DNA from: an uncultured Paracoccaceae bacterium
GTDB taxonomy: Bacteria; Pseudomonadota; Alphaproteobacteria; Rhodobacterales; Rhodobacteraceae
Length of the DNA: 64,000 nucleotides
Reading direction: 5' to 3'
Assembly (NCBI GenBank): GCA_934500835.1
Contig: CAKSTR010000004.1
Coordinates: 248,001-312,000, forward strand
The notes beneath the pieces were generated by a model. The model was not told the origin of the DNA. It saw nothing but the letters and a program-made list of their open reading frames with translations, and did not search any database. Each line of letters opens with the position of its first letter. Positions within the stretch are counted from its first letter, which is position 1. The position numbers were made by a program, and so were the translations under genes. Of the stretch, positions 1 to 7,735 are shown piece by piece.

Positions 1-288
1 ATAGAGGTTCAGCATCTCGGCATCGGTCTCGGTGGCGAAGCGATGCGGCAGATCTCCGGGCACCCAGACTGCATGGCTGGGCGGGACCACCCAGACGCAG
101 GCATGGCTGGTGACTTTGACCACCCCGCTCATCGCCCAGAGAAGCTGGCCACGCGGATGCGAATGTTCGCGGATCATCCGGCCGGCCGCGATTTCGCGCC
201 CCTGGGTCAGCACCGGGCGCGCGGGGTCAAGGATATAGGCGGTGCCAAGCGGATCGAGGATTGGCGGGTTTTCGACATCTGTTGTCAT
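1..288 (-). CDS. AraC-family transcriptional regulator, N-terminal part (runs off window)
   Basis: The 96 visible residues form the cupin-like sensor domain of an AraC regulator. The segment REHSHPRGQLLWAMSG is the typical histidine-containing strand that opens the ligand barrel, and VWVPGDLPHRF closes it. The DNA-binding half with its two helix-turn-helix motifs would lie beyond position 1, so the gene is cut by the window edge. The ATG at 288 is chosen because it gives the usual short lead before the cupin. The gene is divergent from the SLC13 permease at 352, and AraC regulators often control a divergently transcribed transporter. That link is inferred; no operator was identified. The ligand is unknown. 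Confidence 0.8.
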   Translation of the reverse strand, partial: MTTDVENPPILDPLGTAYILDPARPVLTQGREIAAGRMIREHSHPRGQLLWAMSGVVKVTSHACVWVVPPSHAVWVPGDLPHRFATETDAEMLNLY

Positions 289-351
289 TCTTGCAATCTG
301 GCACAGGCTGCCTCGGAAGGCTAGCTTCCCCGGGATCAAAAGGACCGGGAC

Positions 352-1779
352 ATGACCACAAATATCTCTGCCCCCCGCGGCGCATTTCCGGCCAGACAGC
401 TGATCGTGGCGCTGACCCTTGCACTTGCCGTGATGATCTCGGTCACGGCCCCTCTGGGGTTGAGTGCGCCGCAGGCCCGGCTTCTGGCCATCGTGCTTGT
501 CACCCTGTCGCTGTGGGGCACCGCCGTGCTGCCCGGCCACCTGGCCAGCCTGATCTTCTTCGCCTTCGCGCTGATCGCGGGCCTTGCGCCGCCCGAACAG
601 GTTTTCGCCGGCTTCGGCTCGGCCGCGATCTGGCTGATCGTCTCGGGCTTCGTGATCGGTGCCGCGATCACGCTGTCGGGTCTGGGCGCAAGGCTTGCCG
701 CGCTGGCCGGCCCCGCCCTGACCGGCAGCTATCCGCGCCTTCTGGGCGGGCTGATGCTGATGGCGATGGTCATGGGGTTCCTGATGCCCTCCTCGGTCGG
801 GCGCGCGTCGGTTCTAGTGCCGATCGGCATGGCGCTGGCCTCGCATGTCGGCTTTGGTCCGGGATCGAACGGGCGGATCGGCATTGCCGTCCTTCTGACC
901 ATCGGCTGCAACATGCCGGGTTTCGCGATCCTGCCCGCGAACATCCCCAACATGATCCTCGCCGGCGCGTCCGAGACGATCTGGGCCCAGCAATTCGGCT
1001 ACATGACCTATCTTGTCCTGCATTATCCGGTGCTGGGGCTGGTGAAGGCCGCCGTCGTGGTTCTGCTGGTCACGCGCCTGTTTCCCGCGCGGATCGCCCC
1101 CACCGCTTCCCGCGCCCACGACGTGCCGGAGACCCCTGCCGCCGGCCCGAAGGACCAGCGCGGCGCCCAGATCCGCACCGGCCTGATCCTTGCCGCAGCC
1201 CTTGGTTTCTGGATGACCGACAACCTGCACGGCATCAACTCGGCCTGGATCGGGCTGGTCGCCGCCGCCGCCCTGATGATGCCGCGGTTTGGCGTAGTGA
1301 CGCCGCAGGCCTTCCGCAACGCAACCGATTTCGGGATGCTGCTGTTCGTCGCCGGTGCGCTGGCGCTTGGCACGCTGATGGACGGATCGGGCCTTGCCAC
1401 CATGTTCGGCAATGGTCTGCGCAACATGCTTCCGCTGCAGGAAGGTTGGGATTTCCTGAACTTCCTGTCGCTCTCGGGCATGTCGCTGGTGACGGGGCTG
1501 CTCACCACCATGCCCGGCGTTCCGGCCGTGCTGACCCCGATGGCCGGCGATCTGGCAAGCCAGACCGGGCTTGGCCTTGACACTGTGCTGATGACCCAGG
1601 TCATCGGCTTCTCGACCCCGCTCTTCGCCTACCAGCTTGCGCCGCTTGTCGTCGCAATGCAGCTTTCGGGTGAAAGGCTGGGGCATCTTGGCCGGCTGAT
1701 CCTGCCCCTTGCGGCAATCACGGCCCTGGTGCTGATCCCGCTCGATTTTCTCTGGTGGCGCCTGCTTGGCTGGATCTGA
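352..1779 (+). CDS. SLC13/DASS-family anion permease
   Basis: This is a 475-residue inner-membrane protein made almost entirely of hydrophobic segments, with a short cytoplasmic N-terminus and a polar loop near residues 245-270 (PTASRAHDVPETPAAG). The two halves each carry a polar break in a hydrophobic helix (PSSVGRAS near residue 145; TTMPGVPAV near 385). This matches the re-entrant loops of divalent-anion:Na+ symporters for sulfate or C4-dicarboxylates. It lies 33 bp upstream of a persulfide dioxygenase operon and may share its promoter, which suggests a sulfur oxyanion substrate. Substrate and transport direction are inference from context only. Confidence 0.8.
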   Translation: MTTNISAPRGAFPARQLIVALTLALAVMISVTAPLGLSAPQARLLAIVLVTLSLWGTAVLPGHLASLIFFAFALIAGLAPPEQVFAGFGSAAIWLIVSGFVIGAAITLSGLGARLAALAGPALTGSYPRLLGGLMLMAMVMGFLMPSSVGRASVLVPIGMALASHVGFGPGSNGRIGIAVLLTIGCNMPGFAILPANIPNMILAGASETIWAQQFGYMTYLVLHYPVLGLVKAAVVVLLVTRLFPARIAPTASRAHDVPETPAAGPKDQRGAQIRTGLILAAALGFWMTDNLHGINSAWIGLVAAAALMMPRFGVVTPQAFRNATDFGMLLFVAGALALGTLMDGSGLATMFGNGLRNMLPLQEGWDFLNFLSLSGMSLVTGLLTTMPGVPAVLTPMAGDLASQTGLGLDTVLMTQVIGFSTPLFAYQLAPLVVAMQLSGERLGHLGRLILPLAAITALVLIPLDFLWWRLLGWI

Positions 1780-1812
1780 GACCGCCCCCTTTAACCGCGA
1801 AGGTGTTCCGAC

Positions 1813-2688
1813 ATGCGACAGAAACCTGAAGTCACCGGCTTTTACGAAGCCCGCACCGGATCGGTGCAATATGTGGTCGCCGACCCGGCAACCGGCAAAT
1901 GCGCCATCATCGACCCGGTGCTGGACTATGACGAGAAATCCGCCGCCACCGCCACGGTGCAGGCCGATCGCCTGCTGCAGTTCATCGCCGACAAGGGCTA
2001 TGTGCTGGAGTGGATCCTGGACACCCACCCGCATGCCGACCACTTCTCGGCCGCCGACTATCTGAAACGCAGGACCGGGGTCCAGACGGCGATCGGCGCC
2101 GCGGTGGTCGAGGTGCAAAAGCTGTGGAAGGGTTTCTACAACTGGCCCGACTTCCCCGCCGACGGCCGCCAGTGGGACCGGCTTTTCTCGGATGGCGACA
2201 GCTTCATGGTCGGCAGCATCCCGGCGCGGGTGATGTTCTCGCCGGGGCACACCCTGGCCTCGATCACCTATGTCATCGGCGACGCGGCCTTCGTGCATGA
2301 CACCCTGTTCATGCCCGACAGCGGCACCGCACGCGCCGACTTCCCCGGCGGATCGGCCAAGGTGCTGTGGCATTCGATCCAGGGTATCCTTGCCCTGCCC
2401 GACGAGACCCGGATCTTCACCGGCCATGACTATTGCCCGGACGGGCGGGAACCGAAGTGGGAATCGACCGTGGCCGCGCAGAAGGCGGGCAACATCCATC
2501 TGGTGAAATACTGGACCGAGGCCGAATTCATCGCCGCCCGCGAGGCCCGCGACGCCACCCTGCCGATGCCGAAGCTGATCCTGCACGCGCTGCAGATCAA
2601 CACCAATGCAGGCCGCCTGCCCGAGCCCGAGGCGAACGGCACCCGCTATCTGAAGATTCCGATGAACCTTCTGAGCGCCCCCTGGTAA
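1813..2688 (+). CDS. blh: Persulfide dioxygenase-like metallo-beta-lactamase hydrolase (Blh type)
   Basis: This 291-residue MBL-fold protein oxidises glutathione persulfide to sulfite in characterised relatives (ETHE1/Blh). The metal-binding HPHADH motif is at residues 72-77, further ligands are H146 (SPGHT), D163 (VHDTLF) and H204 (TGHDY). The long C-terminal part with NAGRLPEPEANG is typical of the bacterial Blh branch rather than of glyoxalase II. It is followed 13 bp later by a DUF2892 gene and two YeeE-type genes. This is the gene set of the BigR operon of Xylella and Agrobacterium, which detoxifies hydrogen sulfide. No BigR (ArsR-type) repressor is visible nearby. Confidence 0.88.
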   Translation: MRQKPEVTGFYEARTGSVQYVVADPATGKCAIIDPVLDYDEKSAATATVQADRLLQFIADKGYVLEWILDTHPHADHFSAADYLKRRTGVQTAIGAAVVEVQKLWKGFYNWPDFPADGRQWDRLFSDGDSFMVGSIPARVMFSPGHTLASITYVIGDAAFVHDTLFMPDSGTARADFPGGSAKVLWHSIQGILALPDETRIFTGHDYCPDGREPKWESTVAAQKAGNIHLVKYWTEAEFIAAREARDATLPMPKLILHALQINTNAGRLPEPEANGTRYLKIPMNLLSAPW

Positions 2689-2701
2689 AGAGGAGAAAGT
2701 C

Positions 2702-2908
2702 ATGCAAATCAACGTCGGATCACCCGAGCGGATCATTCGTCTGGTTCTGGGCGCCCTGTTCCTGATCCTTGGCATTTTCGCGGGATTTGGGCCGTTCTGG
2801 GGCTGGGTCCTGGGAATCGTCGGGGTGGTGCTGCTGGCGACGGGCCTCTTCCGCTTCTGCCCGGCCTGGTGGCTTCTGGGCTTCAACACCTGCAGGATGC
2901 GCAAATGA
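2702..2908 (+). CDS. DUF2892 (YgaP-like) inner-membrane protein
   Basis: This 68-residue protein has two membrane helices (about residues 14-32 and 36-54). It starts with the family's typical N-terminus MQINVGSPERIIRLVLGALF, and a Cys near residue 58 lies in the FRFCPAWWLLG segment. The DUF2892 domain is often found fused to, or beside, rhodanese and persulfide dioxygenase domains. A strong Shine-Dalgarno (AGAGGAGA) precedes the ATG. The stop overlaps the next start (ATGA), so it is translationally coupled to the YeeE half that follows. Its biochemical role is unknown; a part in sulfane sulfur handling is inferred from context. Confidence 0.85.
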   Translation: MQINVGSPERIIRLVLGALFLILGIFAGFGPFWGWVLGIVGVVLLATGLFRFCPAWWLLGFNTCRMRK

Positions 2909-3330
2909 CGGACTTCACCCCATTCCAGTCACTGTTTGGCGGGGCGCTGATCGGGCTCTCGGCCGTGCTTCTCATGGCCGTTCATGGCCGCATCGCCGGG
3001 ATGACCGGGGTGCTGGCCGGCCTGCTGCCCGGCGCGGAAAGCCGCGAGTGGCGCCTGGCTTTCCTTGCCGGGGCGGTGGCGGCACCGGCCCTGGCCCTGA
3101 CGCTGACATCGATGGAGGTTCCCTTCGACAGCCCGACCCCGACCGTCTGGATCGCGATCAGCGGGCTTCTGGTCGGGGTCGGCGTCACCATCGGCGGGGG
3201 GTGCACCTCGGGCCATGGCATCTGTGGCAATGCCCGGCTGTCGCCGCGTTCGCTGGTGGCCACGCTGACCTTCATGTTGACCACCGCGCTGACAGTCTAT
3301 GTCATCCGCCACCTGATCGGAGGGTTCTGA
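2905..3330 (+). CDS. YeeE/YedE (DUF395) sulfur transport protein, first half
   Basis: This 141-residue integral membrane protein has about four helices. It carries the hallmark GGGCTSGHGICG motif (around residues 95-106), whose cysteine is used by YeeE homologues for thiosulfate or sulfane sulfur passage. I start it at ATG 2905, which overlaps the previous stop, rather than at an upstream in-frame ATG that would lie deep inside the DUF2892 gene. The full-length YeeE channel is represented here by two separate half-size genes, as in BigR operons. Its partner starts one base after its stop. Confidence 0.87.
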   Translation: MTDFTPFQSLFGGALIGLSAVLLMAVHGRIAGMTGVLAGLLPGAESREWRLAFLAGAVAAPALALTLTSMEVPFDSPTPTVWIAISGLLVGVGVTIGGGCTSGHGICGNARLSPRSLVATLTFMLTTALTVYVIRHLIGGF

Positions 3331-3331
3331 G

Positions 3332-3766
3332 TTGCGTATTCTTCTTGCGCTGCTGATCGGCATAGTATTCGGGATCGGGATTGCCGTCTCGGGCATGGCC
3401 AACCCGGCGAAAGTGCTGAATTTCTTCGACCTCGCCGGCCGTTGGGATCCGTCGCTGGGCTTTGTGATGGGCGGCGCGCTGGCCGTCGCCTTGCCTGGCT
3501 ACGGTATCGTCCTGCGCCGCGCAGCGCCCTTGCAGGACACCCGCTTTCACCTGCCGACCCGCCGCGACATCGACCTGCCGCTGATCGGCGGATCGATGCT
3601 GTTCGGCATCGGCTGGGGCATTGCGGGCTTCTGTCCCGGCGGATCGATTCCCGCCCTCGGCCTTGGCCGCATCGAGGCGCTTCTCTTCGTGACCGCCATG
3701 CTCGCCGGAATCATGCTGGCCCGCACCCTGCGCCGCCCCATGACCCGCAGCACGGCTGCCGGCTAG
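3332..3766 (+). CDS. YeeE/YedE (DUF395) sulfur transport protein, second half
   Basis: This 144-residue membrane protein complements the preceding half. It has the second conserved cysteine motif GIAGFCPGGSIPALG and a PAKVLNFFDLAGRWDPSL loop typical of the family. It begins with TTG at 3332, one base after the previous stop, so translational coupling probably decides the start. No ATG alternative gives the conserved N-terminal helix. The two halves together would reconstitute a YeeE-like channel for thiosulfate or sulfide-derived sulfur. The basic tail (RTLRRPMTRS) is predicted to be cytoplasmic. It is the last gene of the sulfur operon. Confidence 0.85.
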   Translation: MRILLALLIGIVFGIGIAVSGMANPAKVLNFFDLAGRWDPSLGFVMGGALAVALPGYGIVLRRAAPLQDTRFHLPTRRDIDLPLIGGSMLFGIGWGIAGFCPGGSIPALGLGRIEALLFVTAMLAGIMLARTLRRPMTRSTAAG

Positions 3767-3884
3767 CGCATCTCCCCCGCGATCTGCTGCGAACGGCAAC
3801 CCGGCTGCATACAGATTCCATCCGCATGCGATCTGCCAAAAGGCGCTTGCACATTGCGATCACAGCCCTGCGCCGGAAAGGCAA

Positions 3885-3912
3885 AAGGGGCCGGCTTTTC
3901 AGTCAGCCCCTT
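3885..3912 (-). terminator. Rho-independent terminator of tRNA-Thr
   Basis: Read on the minus strand, a stem with AAGGGGCTGACT and AGCCGGCCCCTT arms around a GAAA loop starts 9 bases past the tRNA CCA end and runs straight into TTTTGCC. The layout (AAGGGG, GAAA loop, CCCCTT) closely resembles the hairpin at 57893-57920, which I assign to tRNA-Asn. Confidence 0.75.
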
Positions 3913-3920
3913 GAAATTCT

Positions 3921-3996
3921 TGGTGCCCCCAGAGGGGCTCGAACCCCCGACCCCCTGATTACAAATCAGGTGCTCTACCAGCTGAGCTATAGAGGC
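3921..3996 (-). tRNA. tRNA-Thr (anticodon TGT)
   Basis: The reverse complement folds into a complete 76-nt cloverleaf. It has a 7-bp acceptor stem (GCCTCTA with TGGGGGC), a D-arm (GCTC AGCTGGTA GAGC), anticodon stem CTGAT/ATCAG with loop TTGTAA containing TGT, and a T-arm with GGTTCGAGCCC. The encoded CCA end is at 3923-3921. It is a single-copy tRNA gene between the sulfur operon and the ABC permease, followed by its own terminator. No repeat of its 3' end was noticed elsewhere in the window, so there is no sign of use as an integration site here. Confidence 0.97.
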
Positions 3997-4044
3997 ACGG
4001 GGGCTAGATAGCCTCGGTGGGGGCGGGTTTGCAAGGGGAAGGGG

Positions 4045-5727
4045 TCAGCGGCCCTCGCCCTTCGCCACCACCGCCACGGCAGCAAGGCCGACGGCCATGA
4101 CCAGAAGCGCGGCGGGGGCGGCTTCGGACAGGCGTTCAAGCGAGGCCAGCTCGAACACCCGGGTGGCGAGGGTGTTGTAGTTGAACGGGCGCAGGAGGAG
4201 CGTTGCCGGCAGTTCCTTGACGCAATCGACAAAGACCACCAGCAGCGCCACGAGGACCGAGCGGCGCATCAGCGGCAGGTAGACCGCCGTCAGCGCCCCT
4301 CCGGCCGTGCGGCCAAGCGAGCGGGCCGCCATCGGCAAAGAGGGCGAGACCCGGCCGAAAGCGCCGTCCACCGCCCCTTGCGCGATGCCGAAGAAGCGAA
4401 CGACATAGGCCAGCCCAAGGGCAAAGGCGGTGCCGGTGATCATCAGCCCGGGGTCATGGCCGGTCAGCGCAAGGATGCCGTCGGCCAGCCGGTGGTCCAG
4501 CGCCGCCAAGGGGAAAAGCAGCCCCACCGCCAGCACCGCCCCCGGGGTGGCATAGCCAAGCGTGGTCAGCGGCAGCACGACCCGCGCGGCCCCGCGCCCC
4601 ACCAGCCGGATGCCATAGACCAGAAACACCGCCGCCGTGACTGTGGCCAGCGAGGCCAGCCCCGCCACGACCAGCGTGTTCACAAGGGCTTTCAGCAGCC
4701 CCGGTGCCAGCCATTGCGCGGGCGCCTGTGCGGCGTGCCACAGCATCACCCCGACCGGCAGCACAAAGCCCGCCAGAACCGGCAGGGCGCAGGCGGTGAA
4801 GGCCAGCGCCGCGGCGGCTCCGTGCAGGCGCTGCCGCTCCACCGGGCGCTGCGCACGGGCGGGGGCGTGGAAACGGGCACCGCGGCGCGAGACCCGCTCC
4901 AGCGCCACGAGGACAAGGATCAGCGCCAGCACCACGCCCGAGATCTGCGCGGCCCCGCCGGCATTGCCGCCGTCCAGCCAGGTGGTGAAGATGCCCGTGG
5001 TCAGCGTCTGCACCCCGAAGTGATGCACCGTGCCGTAATCGGCCACCGTCTCCATCAGCGCCAGCGCCACCCCGGCGGCGATGGCGGGGCGGGCCAGGGG
5101 CAGGCCGACGCGGCGGAACACCCCGCCCGGCCCCTGCCCCAAAGCCCGCGCCACCTCATACATCGCGCCCGATTGCTCGACAAAGGCGGCGCGGGCCAGG
5201 ATGTAGACATAGGGATAGAGTGCGGCCGACAGCACAAGGATCGCGCCCCAGATCGACCGGGTCTGCGGGAACCAGTAGTCCCGCGCCGATTGCCAGCCGA
5301 AAGCCGCCCGCAGCGCCGATTGCAGGGGCCCCGCATAGTCCAGCACATCGACCAGCGCATAGGCCCCGACATAGGCCGGGATCGCCAGCGGGAAGGCCAG
5401 CGCCAGCGACAACGCGCGGCGGCCGGGGAAGTCGTAGACCGAAACGACCCAGGCCGCGCCCGCCCCGACCGAGGCCGTCAGCACCGCCACGCCGCCCATC
5501 AGGATCACCGTGCTGCGCAGATAGCGCGGCAGCACGGTCGAAATCAGATGCGGCCAGATGTTCTCGGTCGGGTGGAAGGCGATCCAGATCACCGAGATCA
5601 CCGGCGCCAGCACCAGTGCCGCGATCACCCAGGCCCCGATGCTCCAGCCGTCCGGTCGCGGCAGACGCCAGCCTCTGGCCGGGGCACGGCCATCGGGCGG
5701 GGGCAGCGAGGCGGGGTTGGCGGACAT
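4045..5727 (-). CDS. Iron(III)-type ABC transporter permease, fused double-domain
   Basis: This 560-residue membrane protein contains two binding-protein-dependent permease domains in one chain (about residues 50-275 and 335-555), as in FbpB/SfuB-type ferric iron importers. Each domain has the EAA-like loop: ALGQGPGGVFRRVGLPLARPA in the first and SLGRTAGGALTAVYLPLMR in the second. ETVADYGTVHHFGVQTLTTGIF is a highly characteristic segment of the iron-permease branch. I use the ATG at 5727 (MSANPASLPPP) instead of an in-frame ATG 12 codons earlier. No cognate binding protein or ATPase is visible in the window, so it is either an orphan or its partners are encoded elsewhere. Confidence 0.88.
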   Translation of the reverse strand: MSANPASLPPPDGRAPARGWRLPRPDGWSIGAWVIAALVLAPVISVIWIAFHPTENIWPHLISTVLPRYLRSTVILMGGVAVLTASVGAGAAWVVSVYDFPGRRALSLALAFPLAIPAYVGAYALVDVLDYAGPLQSALRAAFGWQSARDYWFPQTRSIWGAILVLSAALYPYVYILARAAFVEQSGAMYEVARALGQGPGGVFRRVGLPLARPAIAAGVALALMETVADYGTVHHFGVQTLTTGIFTTWLDGGNAGGAAQISGVVLALILVLVALERVSRRGARFHAPARAQRPVERQRLHGAAAALAFTACALPVLAGFVLPVGVMLWHAAQAPAQWLAPGLLKALVNTLVVAGLASLATVTAAVFLVYGIRLVGRGAARVVLPLTTLGYATPGAVLAVGLLFPLAALDHRLADGILALTGHDPGLMITGTAFALGLAYVVRFFGIAQGAVDGAFGRVSPSLPMAARSLGRTAGGALTAVYLPLMRRSVLVALLVVFVDCVKELPATLLLRPFNYNTLATRVFELASLERLSEAAPAALLVMAVGLAAVAVVAKGEGR

Positions 5728-5933
5728 GGTCCTACCCCTAGGCCGGTTCAGCGGCCTGCGCAACTGCCGCCGGGGCCGGGACCTGCGGCCGAAACCGGGG
5801 ACGCGGCGCTACACTGGCCGGTTCTCCTGCGGCTCCGGTCAGGAAAGCGCTTTTTCCGCCGCATCCGTGCACCTATAGTCGCGCACGAAGGCCCCGCCAG
5901 CGGGCCGCGGCAGGAACGGGCAGCGGAACACTC

Positions 5934-6806
5934 ATGCGCATCGTCTATCACCTCGGCGCCCATTGCACCGACGAAGAGCGCCTTGTGCGCTGCCTTCTGA
6001 AGAACCGCGCCATCCTCAACGACCAAGGCATCCTCGTGCCCTCGCCCACCCGCTACCGCAAGCTTCTGCGCGATACCGCCGTGCAGCTGAAGGGCGCATC
6101 GGCCACGGTCGAGACCCAGGCCCTGGTGCTGGAGCAGATCATGGATGAGGATGAGGCCGACCGGCTGATCCTCAGCTGGGACAGCTTCCTGTCCTTCCCG
6201 CAATGGGTGCTCCGCAGCACGATGTATCCCTTTGCGGGCGAGCGGATCCGCGCCTTCACCCAGATCTTCCCCGGCATCGAGACCGAGTTCCATCTTGCCA
6301 TCCGCAACCCCGCCACCTTCCTGCCAGCACTTCACGCCAAGCAGAAAGGCAGGAGCCATGAAGAGTTCCTCGAGGAAACCGATCCCCTGCAACTGCGCTG
6401 GTCGGATGTGATCATCCAGATCGTGGTGCAGAATCCGGGCGTGCCGCTGACGATCTGGGCCGATGAGGACACCCCCCTGATCTGGAACGAGGTGCTGCAG
6501 GCCGTCGCCGGCCATTCCGACGACACGGTGCTGGAGGATACCGACGAGCTTCTGGCCGGGATCATGACGCCGGACGGACTGGCCAGGATGCGCAACTACA
6601 TCACCACCCACCCGCCGCAGACCGTGGCACAGCGGCGGCGCATCGTCTCGGCCTTCCTCGACAAGTTCTCGCTGCCCGACAAGATCGAGATGCAGTTCGG
6701 CATGCCGGGCTGGACCCAGGCCACTGTCGAAGCGATGACAGCGGCCTATCTTGAGGACATCGAACGCATCCGCGCCATGCCCGAGGTCCGCCTCATCAGC
6801 ACCTGA
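5934..6806 (+). CDS. Conserved hypothetical protein with sulfotransferase-like N-terminus
   Basis: I do not recognise a characterised family. The 290-residue cytoplasmic protein opens with YHLGAHCTDEERLVRCLLKN, which has the layout of the PAPS-binding loop region of sulfotransferases (HxGAHKT...LQ..L..NR). The basic/hydroxyl residues expected in the loop (K-T-G-T) are replaced by CTDEE. The following RAILNDQGILVPSP fits the usual strand after that loop. The rest is mixed alpha/beta with no clear motif. If it is a sulfotransferase-fold protein, PAPS binding is probably lost. It stands alone, divergent from the ABC permease and followed by a palindromic intergenic repeat. Confidence 0.6.
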   Translation: MRIVYHLGAHCTDEERLVRCLLKNRAILNDQGILVPSPTRYRKLLRDTAVQLKGASATVETQALVLEQIMDEDEADRLILSWDSFLSFPQWVLRSTMYPFAGERIRAFTQIFPGIETEFHLAIRNPATFLPALHAKQKGRSHEEFLEETDPLQLRWSDVIIQIVVQNPGVPLTIWADEDTPLIWNEVLQAVAGHSDDTVLEDTDELLAGIMTPDGLARMRNYITTHPPQTVAQRRRIVSAFLDKFSLPDKIEMQFGMPGWTQATVEAMTAAYLEDIERIRAMPEVRLIST

Positions 6807-6840
6807 CCGGCCTGCCGCCGATTTGCCGCAGGCGGAGTCC

Positions 6841-7050
6841 GGCGGCGCGGCTGCCGCCGCAAGCCTTTTTGCCGGGCCAGGGCCGCGCCTTTGGGCCAGC
6901 CGCGCCTGATGGGGGCATTCTGCCCCCAAACCCCCTGAGGATATTTTCATTCTGAAAGAAGCCGCCCTCTTTCAGAATGAAAATATCCCCGCGCGGCGCG
7001 CAGCCCCGAGCCGGTTGCGCGCTTGCGCGCAGAGGCGAGAGGAAAGGCGT
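6841..7050. repeat. Intergenic palindromic repeat, copy 1
   Basis: This is a composite non-coding element shared with 16496-16679 and, less closely, 34553-34700. Its parts in order are: GCGGCTGCCGCCGCAAGCC; a mini-hairpin GGGGG...CCCCC followed by AAACCCC; GAGGATATTT opening a long stem; CCGCGCGGCGCGCA; and GGCGAGAGGAAAGGC. Here the central stem is a perfect 21-bp inverted repeat (6939-6959 with 6968-6988) around an 8-nt loop. No T-run follows, so it is not a simple terminator, although it sits after the 5934-6806 gene and before the convergent gapR end. Confidence 0.7.
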
Positions 7051-7105
7051 GCAGCCGCGTTTTCGCGGCTGCTCATCGGAATCCGGCGTTGCGGGGCGGG
7101 CGGCC

Positions 7106-7360
7106 TCAGCTCATGCCGAGGGCGGCCTTGTACATCTCGAGAACCGCTTCTTCTTCGGCGATCTCTTCAGGCTTGCGCTTCCGCAGCGCGATCACCTTGC
7201 GCATGACCTTGGTGTCATAGCCACGGCCCTTGGCTTCCGCCATCAGCTCTTTCTGCTGCTCGGCCACGTCCTTCTTCTCGGAGTCGAGCTGCTCGAACCG
7301 TTCGATGAACTGGCGCAGTTCGTCCGCGGTGACATTGTAGGGGTCGTTCGCGTCGGCCAT
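7106..7360 (-). CDS. gapR: GapR-like nucleoid-associated protein (DUF2312)
   Basis: This 84-residue coiled-coil protein matches the GapR/UPF0335 family nearly end to end: the N-terminal ADELRQFIERFEQLDSEKK helix and the C-terminal KVMRKVIALRKRKPEE segment. In Caulobacter GapR binds overtwisted AT-rich DNA ahead of replication forks and transcription complexes and stimulates type II topoisomerases. The lysines and arginines of the C-terminal helix that clamp DNA are present. It is a single-gene unit with a normal ATG, convergent with the repeat at 6841-7050. The assignment is firm because the family is short and highly conserved in alphaproteobacteria. Confidence 0.93.
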   Translation of the reverse strand: MADANDPYNVTADELRQFIERFEQLDSEKKDVAEQQKELMAEAKGRGYDTKVMRKVIALRKRKPEEIAEEEAVLEMYKAALGMS

Positions 7361-7513
7361 GGCGTCCTTCCGGCTGTTCAGGGATCGGCAGGCCCGGGTG
7401 ATAGCCCGTCCGGCCCCGAAGGATCAAGCCCCGCCGTCGCCGGGCCGGCGGCAGAGTTGCCGCTTGCGCCGCACCGCGGGGCAGGCTAGCGACGGGGCCG
7501 CAGCAGGGAAGGA

Positions 7514-7735
7514 ATGATGATGCAGGCCTTGATCTGGGCGGGGGCCCTTGTGTCGCTTTGCGGCATTGCCGGACTGGTCTACTGCGTCCTGCGCGCGATG
7601 CGGGCCCGCCGCTCGGGCCTGTCCGACGCGGCGATGCGGGCCGAATTGCAGCGTGTCGTCATCGTCAATATGGCGGCGCTGGCGATTTCGGCGCTTGGGC
7701 TGATGCTGGTCGTCCTTGGGATCTTCCTCGGCTAG
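7514..7735 (+). CDS. Small two-helix membrane protein
   Basis: This 73-residue protein of unknown function has two membrane helices (about residues 5-27 and 50-71) joined by a basic loop (RAMRARRSG). This puts both ends outside and the loop inside by the positive-inside rule. Three ATG codons in tandem (7514, 7517, 7520) follow an AGGGAAGGA ribosome site. The third has the best spacing, so the mature protein may lack one or two methionines. Its stop overlaps the stop of the convergent crotonase-family gene by 4 bp. It resembles short uncharacterised membrane proteins of Rhodobacterales. Confidence 0.7.
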   Translation: MMMQALIWAGALVSLCGIAGLVYCVLRAMRARRSGLSDAAMRAELQRVVIVNMAALAISALGLMLVVLGIFLG

